From Puffinus mauretanicus (taxonomy: Eukaryota; Chordata; Aves; Procellariiformes; Procellariidae): a stretch of DNA of 64,000 bases. The translations under genes were made by a program, and so were the position numbers. The notes under the pieces are model-generated. The model did not search any database. It was not told the origin of the DNA and worked only from the letters and a program-made list of their open reading frames with translations. This document shows positions 1 through 47,744 of this stretch, piece by piece (the first letter of the stretch is position 1; the number at the start of each line of letters is the position of its first letter). The stretch lies in contig JAJKFH010001062.1 of NCBI GenBank assembly GCA_023333565.1, positions 186,001 through 250,000 on the forward strand, read 5' to 3'.

Positions 1-37973
<37,973 letters not shown>

Positions 37974-38244
37974 GGTAGGTCCATCTCCTGTAGCTGCACG
38001 CTTTGCCTGTGCCAGGCGATGGTTTGATTGAAAGAAAGAGGAAAGATAAAATTTCTCTGAGGTACCTTTCCTTCAGGGAGGTTTACTTATTGTCCCTAAT
38101 CATCTTCAATCTGCTGGCTGTGAATATAGTACATTTTGCACTGGTCAGGTTGGATGAGATAGTACTTTGCAACACTGAGAAGTTACAGTGGATTCCGACA
38201 CGAACTGCTTCCAAGAGCCTTGCAAAGTGGGTAAGTACATCGTA

Positions 38245-38350
38245 CAATCCCAGCTTACCAGATGAGGAGAATGAAGCAGAGATGTTGTGTAACGTCTTCA
38301 TAGCTGCGCGACTGCATTTACTGTTGATAGGTCCTGTCTTCCGATCCCTG
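38245..38350 (-). repeat. Possible MIR-type SINE remnant
   Basis: The order agcttaccagatgaggagaa, gaagcagagatg, then tcttccgatccctgaatca follows the reverse complement of MIR (cattttacagatgaggaaac, tgaggcacagaga, then the ctcctgactcc end). It is strongly diverged, so the assignment is tentative. Confidence 0.4.
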
Positions 38351-38438
38351 AATCAGGCACGTTCTAAAACATCATACAGAATGACGTTGCCTAGGAGAGC
38401 GTAAAATTGCCAGCTGCTTTAAGAGTTGCCCTCTCTTG

Positions 38439-38444
38439 AATAAA
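38439..38444 (+). terminator. AATAAA inside the 3' UTR intron (possible alternative poly(A) signal)
   Basis: A canonical AATAAA 465 bp after the stop codon. It would end a short transcript if the donor at 37975 were not used. A second AATAAA lies at 38849-38854. Use is speculative. Confidence 0.25.
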
Positions 38445-39141
38445 ACTCCGTGAAAGAATTTGAAGTCCGTAGTGAGGACTGAATCCCTCTGGAAGAGGGG
38501 CCAAGTGAGCGGTGGGAAGGCCCCACCATGCCTGTTGCACTGCTGCGCAGCGGGTGTACCCTGCGCTGTGGGGGGCCTTCAGAGACCCACCCAGCGAACT
38601 CGCACGCTGGAGGAGTCCTTGGGCCAATCTCTCCCTTGCTGCGGGCAGCTGCAGTGGCTATTGCAGATTTGCGTAGGGTAGAGGTGACCTAGCAGGGCAG
38701 TTAGCGTGTCCCTGTGAAATGACAGATACATCCGAGAACTTGTGAGACGATACCTACACCATTGTCTGTCTGTAGGCTGGCGAGAGAAAGTTACAGGAAA
38801 CAGTGCTGTTTAGAACAGACAGGGTATTTTAGCAGATGTTTGGGGAAGAATAAAGCTGTTCATTTTCTTGAAAATTTTCCATTAATTTTATAGGGAATAC
38901 TTTGAAGGGGAGAAACCAATTGCGTTTTTACCCTTAAAGCTTTTTGGGGCTTGTGCCTGAAAAACCATTTCTCTATTTTAACTATTTTCACTCCGTTTTT
39001 CTTTTTTGGGGGCAAGAGGAAGTGTAAAGTAGTTACTTAGCTGTGGATCCCTGTTTTCTTTCTTTGCTTTTCAGAGCTTTTCAGTGACAGACACTAGTTT
39101 GACCAGAGCAAGCCATTTTATTTTGGTTGTAGAACTATTTT

Positions 39142-39178
39142 ACATGTACGTACATGTGCACGCGCGCACACACGCGCA
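39142..39178. repeat. Alternating purine-pyrimidine tract (CA/CG/TA)
   Basis: The stretch runs acatgtacgtacatgtgcac then gcgcgcacacacgcgcatg. It is almost strictly alternating and the type of sequence that can adopt Z-DNA. Confidence 0.7.
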
Positions 39179-40022
39179 TGGAGAGTTTTGATGGAAATTT
39201 TTTGATGACTCATAATAAAATCGCCTTCTGATTTATAAAACCTCTCTCCAAACATCTCAAAGTGCAAATAGACGTGAATGCTGTTAGCCTCGCAGTCTAG
39301 AAATATGGCGAGTAATAGTATCCTCAGAATAAGGAAATACTCGGGCTCAGCTTTTTCAAGCTGAACTGCATGGTAATATGAGATTCCTAACTGTGCGCAC
39401 TATTCGATGTAGCATAGTTCTCCTTGAAGTGTTCATTCGATTTGACTGAATTAGTTGCAGGTATCTGAAGCTGGAAACTCAGAAATTAAAGCATCCACTT
39501 TTTTTTAATGGGCATCGGTATTTCTTTACGGGCAAATTCATGACTGAGATGAAAGCAGAGCCCACGTTTCCTGACTGCTAACTTTAACCACAAGAATCAT
39601 GAAATGAGCTTTGGATTAGCTTGATTTGTTTGTTTTTCTTGAACTTTAATGAACATTTGTTTTTCTTCTCTATTTGTAAAGGGTAATAACTGAAGCAAAG
39701 AAGAGGCCAAAGATGGAAAACTGTATTTCCAGAACTGCTTGAAGAGAAGAACTGCTTGAAGTTGTAGAAAAGGACATGCTGCATCAGGACAACAGTTCAC
39801 TGTTACTGTAACCTATTGTATTATTTTGTTAAATATTTCTTTAAGTATTTAAAAGATGTACACATATGTAATATACAAAAGAACAATGTAAAGTAGTATA
39901 ATCTGGAGTCATTTGCCTCTGGGCAATAGAATGGGGACAATATTGTGTGCGCTTTGTACTTTTTGTACGTTGATCTCTGTGCCACAACTAAGCTTAATCT
40001 AGTTCTAAATTTCAGCATAAGT

Positions 40023-40032
40023 TGCTGCTGCT
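40023..40032 (+). promoter_or_regulatory. Candidate miR-15/16 family seed matches
   Basis: TGCTGCT occurs twice, overlapping (40023-40029 and 40026-40032). It is complementary to bases 2-8 of the miR-15/16/195 family, inside a 3' UTR block that I recall as nearly identical in human. Conservation supports function, but targeting is inference. Confidence 0.3.
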
Positions 40033-40513
40033 TAAATATTGTATAATTTACTTGTATAATTCTATGCAAATATTGCTTATGTAATAGGATTTTTTTTTTA
40101 AAGGTACATGTCTGTTTAAAATATTTTAAATTTGCGTATCACAACCCTGTGGTAGTATGAAACGTTACTGTTAACTTTCAAACACGCTATGCGTGATAAT
40201 TTTTAAAATAGCAGATATGAAGAAAAGCAAGTTAATCTGGGAGGCTTAAATAGACTTAGCTATGTGCAGGTTTTGTTTTGCTGTGTCTACCCATGTGTGC
40301 ATCTGGAAGCATGCATGCTTTTGTGTGTATGTTCCTGGTGTGCTGTAGTTTCTCTTTTACTGTATGGTAGCAACTTAGTGGGCTTATAAACCCACTGATG
40401 CTGATGTGAGTCTGGCTTTCCCTGTTAGCAAGCACTAGTGAAAACTGTGTTGGTGTTTTCCAACATACACCATAGACTGCCATCATCAAAGGCCCAACTA
40501 AAATAGAAGAGAA

Positions 40514-40780
40514 GACGGGGAGTCGAGGCCTGGGGTTGTGGTTCAGTTTCCCACACTGTTAATGACTTGGTTCACATGACTTTGGTCAAGTCACTTAACT
40601 GCCCCATGCCTCAGCTTCTCATTCTGTAAAATGGGTATAATTACACTTACCTACCTCCCAGGAATGTTGTGAGGCTTAATTACTGTTCGTGTAGTGCTTT
40701 GGTTTTTTTGGTCTTTTTTTTTTTTTTTTTTTTTTGAAAAAGGTGCCAGGTAAGTGCAAACACTATAACCATTATTTTTT
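40514..40780 (+). mobile_element. MIR SINE remnant with poly-T insertion in the PTCH1 3' UTR
   Basis: This tRNA-derived MIR element lies in sense orientation. Recognisable blocks in order are ggagtcgaggcctggg, tttggtcaagtcacttaact, ccatgcctcagcttctc, tctgtaaaatgggtataatt, cttacctacctccc, ggaatgttgtgaggcttaat, gtgtagtgctttgg and, after an insertion, gtgccaggtaagtgcaaac. The insertion is a T-rich run including 22 consecutive T (40714-40735). MIR stopped moving long before birds arose, so this copy is old. Confidence 0.85.
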
Positions 40781-41925
40781 GACTTCCAAAGGTGCTGGAT
40801 ATTGAGAGGTGCTGGTGGTTATAGAAATTCAAGCGTATGCCTTATTTTGATACAGATACTGTTAACTATGAGTGGCATTAGAAGCTGGATAATTGAGTTG
40901 TTTGATGGTGAGCCACGGCTCAGCTGTGTCCTTACAGCATTGAAAGCAGTATCTTTGGTCACCTTATTTTCATGGCAGGAAGGAAGTTAATAGTAAGTGA
41001 TAAAAATTAAATGGAAGGATAGAAAAAAAATCTATTTTCACTTTTCAAATATAAATGGCTTTCTCATGGGTCCAGGACTGTAATGACATGTAAGGCCTGG
41101 GCTGTTTTTTTCTCTATTGTTTGTGTTTTCCCATGCTGCATTGGCACTTTTAATTAAAACAGCTAAACTGGGATCTCTTTGTGAAACTAATTTAGCTTTT
41201 TGTATTATTATTTTTAAACTAAAGGGGATTGCTGCAGGTGAAGGGTCTGAAAAAACACTACAATCTGTGTTCCAGTTGGAAACAAACCCTGAGAACGGAG
41301 AACCGTAATTTAAAATAATAGAACAAAAGTTTTCATTATCTCTGTCTTCCTCTTTCTTCACCTTTTTTCTGCCCTTCTCCAGGCAGTTTTTTAGAGCAGG
41401 TAGATGTTCAGTTGTGTATTCAGAGCCAAACAACACAACCAATACTCAGTTTCTAAACACAGCAGTGGTGGGGCTTTTCTTTAAGTACGATGCCTGAACA
41501 GCAGTGGCCAATTCTTTGATGGGAAAGTGTTTTTCTCCAGTGGCTTCAGGGAGTCTATCTTTGCCTACAGACCTTGCCAGCATAACGAATGGGGATAATT
41601 AGAATGCACAAATTTCCATGCCTTTTTTGCTCACTTGAAAACACTTTGATATGAGGCACTTGTTTACAGATCTCCAATGTGAACGCTCGAAGAGCAGGTG
41701 GCGAGAGCCTGGTGTCATTCCCGTGATACATAAGCTACTGTTTCAATGCACACTAAGGGTTAATGTCGCAACTGCCTACTGGTCCAGTTCACTGTCTAAC
41801 ATGAAAACTCTTCATGACAAAAAGACGAGGGGCCCCAATTTAGCACTAGCAGCATAGTGACCTCAGATCATACACACTCCGCAACAAAACTGTATGATAC
41901 TAATTGGAAGCTACCTTCAACCGCC

Positions 41926-42117
41926 AAGCGTGTGCGCTCCCGTGTCAGAGGTCGGCAGGGCTCCCACTGACACCGCCGCTGCGGCGGGCTGCCTCGCTCC
42001 CTCCTCTTCCTCGGGAGGGACGGGGGCCAGGGCGAGCCGCGGTGTCTCCCACCTGCCCCTGCCCGAGTCCTCCTGCGTGCTTGTGTGTGGGTGAGCTGTC
42101 TGCTGCTTCGTGCGCAA
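41926..42117. other. CpG-rich patch in the 3' UTR
   Basis: I count 19 CpG dinucleotides in about 190 bp (for example caccgccgctgcggcggg), inside an otherwise AT-rich 3' UTR nearly free of CpG. It is too short for a standard CpG island. Overlapping frames here on both strands reflect base composition. Confidence 0.7.
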
Positions 42118-42547
42118 TGTAGACCTTCTTCTCCGATAGTCACATTGGCAAGGGGAGAACTCAGTGGCTGGCAACATTTATTTTGTGTTGGTTTTGTTTT
42201 TTAACTTTTTTAATCATGGGTGATATTTATATTTTTGTATCATAAGAATGTTTTCTTGCAGTATTTGTCATGCCAGTTTATAACAAACAAGATGCAGGGA
42301 TTTTATTTCTATTGGAAACACTATTACAGCTATGTTTTTACTGTTTAATGGATTTTTATTTGTATAGAGTGCTTACTAATGTTAAATAGGAAAGAGTATA
42401 TAACATTTACATTAAGGACTCATCGTAGCTTGTAGCGTAAGGAGTTAAAAGGAAAAAAATATTCAAACTGGGTCTCATTGCCTGCCTCTTTTGGTAGGAG
42501 TGGGTTTGTGTCATTTCAATTACAAAGATAAAATTATGCCATATAAT

Positions 42548-42556
42548 TTATTTATA
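42548..42556 (+). promoter_or_regulatory. AU-rich element nonamer
   Basis: TTATTTATA fits the mRNA-destabilising nonamer UUAUUUA(U/A)(U/A), about 340 nt before the poly(A) signal, followed by a further atttattttt. It is consistent with a short-lived feedback mRNA. Function is inference. Confidence 0.35.
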
Positions 42557-42888
42557 TGAAAATTTATTTTTGTAGTGTACATAGTAGTCATCAAGTCCTT
42601 TGACAGAAGTATATTTTTAAAGAGTTTATATGTAATGATGATACCATTATGTTTTGGAACACTGCTGAGATACGATTACGGTGCACACTTTTCCTTGTAA
42701 CCCCCCTGGCAGGAAAGAAAGTGTTTAACAGTGTTAAGAGAGAAAGAGAGTGTGAATATACATACAATTCTGAACTGTGTTTTAGTTACCATTTGTGATC
42801 TAGTGTGGTTCTCCTTTTAAACTTTGAATGGAAATTGTACAAACTCTCTGAATATTAATGTTCAAACACTGATAGAAATTCTAACATG

Positions 42889-42894
42889 AATAAA
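42889..42894 (+). terminator. PTCH1: PTCH1 poly(A) signal AATAAA
   Basis: Canonical AATAAA followed by a G/T-rich element (tggttacggatttggttgtt, 42911-42930). This predicts cleavage at about 42905-42915. It is the only AATAAA I find in exon 24 and agrees with the expected 3' UTR length of over 3 kb. Confidence 0.85.
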
Positions 42895-42912
42895 AAATAT
42901 TATAACTTATTG

Positions 42913-45900
42913 GTTACGGATTTGGTTGTTTATAGAATGCTTCTTTATGTACTACTGGTCAGCTGTGCAGGTGCAACCATGCAATCATTCTGATTTGGAG
43001 CATGAATTTGGGATGTTTCAGTATTCGGGATGTTTGGGAGATTCAGATTTGCCCATTTCGGAGCAGGAGCCAATTCTAAAATTCTGTCTAAATCGTAACA
43101 CACTGGTGCTTGTCTGTTGATTCTGTTGCCCTTGTTATGTCTCGGGCAATAGGCTTAGGACCGGATTATGCCTTTCGTTCTCACTCGGAACATTTTGAAC
43201 CCTTGGGTAAAGCAGTTTATGTACACGTTATTTCTGCTTAGAAGTGGCCGTCTCTGTGGCTGCTCCCTAAATTGGACCAGAGAAATAGTCTGCTTTTCCC
43301 ACTTCGTGGAACAAAAAATAAATAAATGTGGAGTTCTGAAAACAGCAGTGCTCCATAAGATGGGAGACTTGACAAAACTCCTTCAGGGAAGTGTGCTGGT
43401 GACTGCAAGCCAGGGTGCCGGTCCCCGTGCTCCGTGCACGCACTGCTTGGGAAGGAGGAGAGGCTACCGCGGGCAGCAGGGTGAAGGCTGTAAGTGGCAA
43501 CATCTGCCTGAAGTCACTTGCATCAGAAACCTCAGTGTGGTTTGTCCTGTGCAAACATACTCTGCTGAGCATCCACCGAAGTGCCACACAGCCAGCAATC
43601 CTTTACTGTATCCTGTAATCCTTAGGTGATTTTTTCATGAGCCTTCTAACTTTCTAAACAAAAAGCCCAAACACATCTTCAGATAATTTATAATTCAGCC
43701 TCTACTTTTCATGGTCTGAGGAAATACAAATACAACTTTTTATTTTAAGTTTTCTGGAAGTTTAACCGGAAAAGAGAAAAATAGAGTTAAAGAACTTGAA
43801 CTGCAAGACTCCTACACATGTTTTTTTGTTACTCAAAATACTCTCCTTCAGATCCTCAGGACTAGCCAGGCTGAGTCAGGCTGCAGATTCGGCCTCGCTG
43901 GGTTACAGCCCGTGGGAATAGTGGCCACTGAACTCTTCCATTAGCTCAACTCACTGACTTTGCCTTTTGTGTCCCAGCCATTCATGGGAGCGGCTCCATT
44001 CACAGGACTGGAAACCATATGAATAAATCAATACATTCTGCCAGTCAGTACACAGGGTTTTTCTTTAAAAATTCCATTTTGCATCAATGATAGCTATTTA
44101 CCTTGCATTACTTCTCATGTTTGGATTTCTTATAAATGGCTCTTCTTGCTGTCAGTCTTATTAACCCCAGGTAAGACCTTAATCAGATTTTTGTCAGAGA
44201 TTCGCCATATTTATTCAGGCCTTAAGTAAACATGTGGCCAAATTTTTGTTGGCATAATACATGTATTTAACAGCTTCAGGAATGCTGCATGCTGCTAAAC
44301 TGAGCAGCACTGATGTATGAACAGGTGTTTCATTTTTGTTAACTTTCACTCCCAATGAGCATCTGAGACACCGACTGTTTATATCTGAAAACTACCGTTG
44401 CCAAATTGTAATTACTTTTAATGGCTGCTGCAAGTAATGAGAACAATTACTACTTCCCTACTCCATTTAATCATTCTTGTCCTTTTTGTTGCAGACATGT
44501 TGAACCTTACTGCTAGAACAGGATGCGTGCCAGGAAACTGCACTACCTAGCCTGAGTGGCTTAAAAAAATACATGCCCAGTTTAACTTTACATGGTTAAT
44601 TGCAGCTAATTAAACACAAAAATGAAGCAGTACTGCTGCTTCGACAAAAAAAGTAACATATATCCTGGCATATTTGGTACTGCAGAAACCATTCTGCCTC
44701 TGTGGATACTACACAAGCAAAGGAAATCTGCCTCAGATTTTGGGTTGTCTGCAGTGGCATCCAGGCCACTTACCACCCTACAGTAGCTGTTCTTAGGAGC
44801 ATTTCCACCCTCATTTTAACAGCTGTAACTGCACGTGTCACTAATGTTTCTGCTGACACGGCAGCTATTCCTGCTTGCCACTGATGTAGGGTAAGGCTGC
44901 AATGGAGAAAATTCTGTCTGCCTTGGGTTTGTGAACATGCTGCTGTAACTCAAGGTTACAGCCTCAAGGAGCACCGAACACAAGGCAGCATGCATTTTAA
45001 TTTGTTTTGCTAATCAGAGCATCTTCCCAGGCCCTTCTCCAGGCTTAACTTGAGCTGCCAGTTCGGAGCTGCTGGATCTTTTGAGTCAGCTAACTTGAAT
45101 TAGGACCTCCCGTTCACACGGTGGAAATACATTTCTGCACAACAGAGCACAAAACCCCGTGGCTTTTCTGCCTGGTCTTTCCATCCCTTGAGCTCAAACC
45201 TTCACAGTGGGGCTGACTTTGCAGGTCCCCAGCTGCCTGCAGACACCACAGCCTTGTGAAACCTGCTGGGGAGCGAGGGCGTGAGCCAGGGCAGCCGGGA
45301 AGGGGGAGGGTTGGAAGCTGGAGGTTGGAAACTGCTTCCCAGGCAAGGGAGGGCTCTGCCTCGGTTGAAGAGGAAGGGCTGGGAAGCAGGGGCCAACCGT
45401 CATTCACGGGTGAGTGAATGAGGTGGGTTTCCCCATCTGTTGAGGGGGAAGACCACTTGAGTGTTTGAAAAGTGATTTATGGCAGAAGTGAGAGGCCCTG
45501 GGTGCTCTGGAAGAGGGAGAGCTCCACCATCTGATTTAGGAGACCCAAAATGGTATTGCAAATGTATTTCAAAGCCTGGGTAAGACTGATTTTTCTGTTC
45601 CAGGTTGTGTCCAGTTCAGCAGCCCCGGAGATTTTGTTCTGAAGTTTATGTTGAGGAATAGACTTGTAGGGAGGAATGTCTGGCTAGCCTTTTGAAATAG
45701 AGGGGAAGGGAAAGGAATTAAACAATAATTGTTTGGTAACTAGAAAGGACTCCAAGGAAGAGTAGCATTATGCTTCTTTTTTCCAGCTTTTGTTACTTTG
45801 ACGAAGGGAAATCTTTCCTCTTTCTTTCCCTTGTGACAGATTACAGGCCCACAAGACAAGAGGTTGCACCTCTCTGGTCTGCCAGATCTTGGCAGGGCTT

Positions 45901-47214
45901 TTAAGTGGGGAGCTTCCTTTAGCAGAGCCTGTCACCACAGAGTGCTGCTCCTGCACTGAGGTGGCTTTATGGAAAGTATAGGTGACTCTGTAAGTCACCA
46001 AACACGGGTGACAAATGACCATTGAGATGCCTGGATTTAAACTAATAATCTTGAGGTTAAAATGCCAATTTACCCTTTCCTAGTTACCAAACATATAATC
46101 CAGCTGTAATTACAGTTTACCTCTCTGAGCCAAACGGGTTATTTCTTCTCATTAAACAAGGGACCAGATATTTTATTAGTTGTTAAGACTAATAATGGTA
46201 AAAGATTTGAGTACCTTATTTCACTAGAATAACTGGGGTAAATAGGAAACTCGCAACTTTCACCCCAAATAACTAGCATTTGCTGTAAGAGAATTCAAAC
46301 CCTCTTTCACTTTATTGCTTCCCTATTATGCAATCATTTTAAGTATTTATTTTAAGTTAAGAGCATTTACTTTGGTAGCCAATATAATATGCTTCTGTAC
46401 CATTTTGCAACATTTTAGAAGACTAACAGGTTCAACTTTAAATGGTTGTAAAGACTAAGGGAGGATGTTATTGTACAGCATCACACACCCTAGTGTAGCA
46501 CTTACGCAAGTTGTCAGATGACGTCTAAAAGACAGCTAAAACTTTTCATTTTGGAGTTAGTAGTATAGGGCTTTCTACCTGGCAAAAGGGCAGGGTGAGG
46601 CTCTTTTTGTTCACTTTTATCTTTGCACAATTTGCAAAAAATAGTCAAGAATGTTCTTGTGAAACTAAATGAATGGAACAGAAGTATCCATGACATGAGC
46701 TCTGTGAATGCCATGCATTTATAGTTTCATTCCATCTGGCCCATATTGAATCAAGTGAGGAAACAGAACTATAAATTAAGATGAGTTAGCCCCTAAAAAG
46801 ATCTGCATATGATATAACTAATTATTAAGCATATAACTGGTGAAAATACTAACCAATACATAAGCTGTGGTGTCCAACTCCTCTGTTTAAGTTACTTAGC
46901 ATTGCTCCATTTAGTTAATTTAACTTTTCACTCTGCATCTGTATGCTGTTGTCAGGCATTTCAGCATAATTTTGAGGAAAAGTGTACGTATGGGGTCAAA
47001 ACATGCTTTTAAGCAATTGTCTGTGAAAGCTTTAATCTCATTCATAAATAGGTTTCCCAATTAATTAGATAGTACATGGATTTAAACCAATTCCAATGGA
47101 TGTTCTCTAATGCAATAGATTGTAATGCTCCAAAGTAACCGTTACAGTCCATCAAATCAGTAGCCCATGAACTAACGAGGATTTACACATTAGTTGGTTA
47201 TGGTTCCTTAGGAA
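42913..47214. other. Intergenic DNA downstream of PTCH1
   Basis: No exon of a known gene is recognisable. The open frame at 43168-43629 and the overlapping minus-strand frames at 45114-45407 look like chance. The AT-rich stretch at about 46020-47200 is free of recognisable repeats and might be conserved non-coding DNA. That cannot be judged from one sequence. Confidence 0.8.
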
Positions 47215-47744
47215 CCCCACAGTTTAAGAAGGATGTGAAGGTACTCGAGTGCATCCAGAGGAAGGCAACAAAGCTGGTGGAAGGGCTGGAAGGCATGTGC
47301 TGTGAGGAGCGGCTGAGGACTTTGGGCTTCTCTAGTTTGGAGAAAGGGAGGCTGAGAGGCGACCTCATCGCTCTCTGCAGCTTCCAGAGGAGGGGAAGTG
47401 GAGAGGGAGGTGCTGAGCTCTTCCCCCTGGGATCCAGCCACAGGACACATGGGAATAGTTCAAAGCTGCATCAGGGGAGGTTCGGACTTGAGATTAGGGA
47501 TCAGGGATCCTTTTTTACTGAGAGGGTGGTCAAACGCTGCAACAGGCTTCCTCGAGAGGTGGTTGATGCCCTGTGCCTGTCAGTGTTTAAGAGGCATTTG
47601 GACAATGCCCTTAATAACATGCCTTAACTTTTGGTCAGCCCTGAATTGGTCAGGCAGTTGGACTAGATGATCCTTGTAGGTCCCCTCCAAGGAAATACTC
47701 GTTCTGTTCTGTTCTGTTCTATTCCATTCTATTCTCTTCTATTC
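47215..47744 (+). mobile_element. CR1 LINE, 5'-truncated 3' end
   Basis: The typical avian CR1 3' end: ORF2 C-terminal coding sequence, short 3' UTR (ggactagatgatccttgtag) and simple-repeat tail. The reading frame from about 47217 to 47627 is open. It shows the expected order LECIQRKATKLVEGLE, EERLRTLGFSSLEKGRLRGD, NSSKLHQGRFGLEIR, then VVKRCNRLPREVVDALCLSVFK. The tail (47700-47744) is a pentamer series, gttct changing to attct/attcc. The rest of ORF2 (endonuclease and reverse transcriptase) and ORF1 are absent, so it cannot move by itself. I see no clear target-site duplication, which is usual for CR1. Confidence 0.92.

Larger units (their letters stand above)
37975..39681 (+). other. PTCH1: PTCH1 intron 23 (3' UTR intron)
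   Basis: 1707 nt from gtaggt, one base after the stop codon, to ttgtaaag before 39682. The human 3' UTR, as I recall it, passes directly from the stop into GGTAAT...CTGAAGCAAAG. The same join is made here only if this intron is removed. Within it are AATAAA signals at 38439-38444 and 38849-38854, a possible MIR remnant at about 38245-38350 and an alternating CA/CG tract at about 39142-39178. A 133-codon frame at 38003-38404 is not supported as coding. Confidence 0.88.
39682..42912 (+). other. PTCH1: PTCH1 exon 24: untranslated 3' exon
   Basis: An entirely non-coding last exon. Its start (GGTAATAACTGAAGC) and the stretch beyond (aggccaaagatggaaaac, ccagaactgcttgaag, cagttca, gttactgtaacc) follow the human PTCH1 3' UTR as I remember it. 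So do blocks at 39985-40080 and 40130-40215. It contains a MIR SINE (40514-40780), a CpG-rich patch (about 41926-42117), an AU-rich element nonamer TTATTTATA (42548-42556) and two overlapping TGCTGCT seed matches for the miR-15/16 family (40023-40032). The AATAAA at 42889 sets the end. The exact cleavage site is estimated. Confidence 0.9.

Noticed and set aside
38003..38404. 133-codon open frame in intron 23, just after PTCH1
   Set aside because: It has no recognisable domain and lies within the 3' UTR intron. Its second half overlaps a probable MIR remnant.
41038..41442. 134-codon minus-strand frame within the 3' UTR
   Set aside because: Antisense to exon 24 with no resemblance to a known protein.
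43168..43629. 153-codon frame downstream of PTCH1
   Set aside because: Single frame with no recognisable similarity and no promoter or splice context.
45421..45500. Possible MIR fragment (ggtttccccatctgttgag)
   Set aside because: Only a short motif matches and the flanks do not follow the MIR order.
47530..47538. Near-GLI motif agggtggtc
   Set aside because: One mismatch, and it lies in CR1 coding sequence shared by many genomic copies.
47235..47627. 130-codon frame as a host gene
   Set aside because: It is the C-terminal part of CR1 LINE ORF2, followed by the CR1 3' end and tail.
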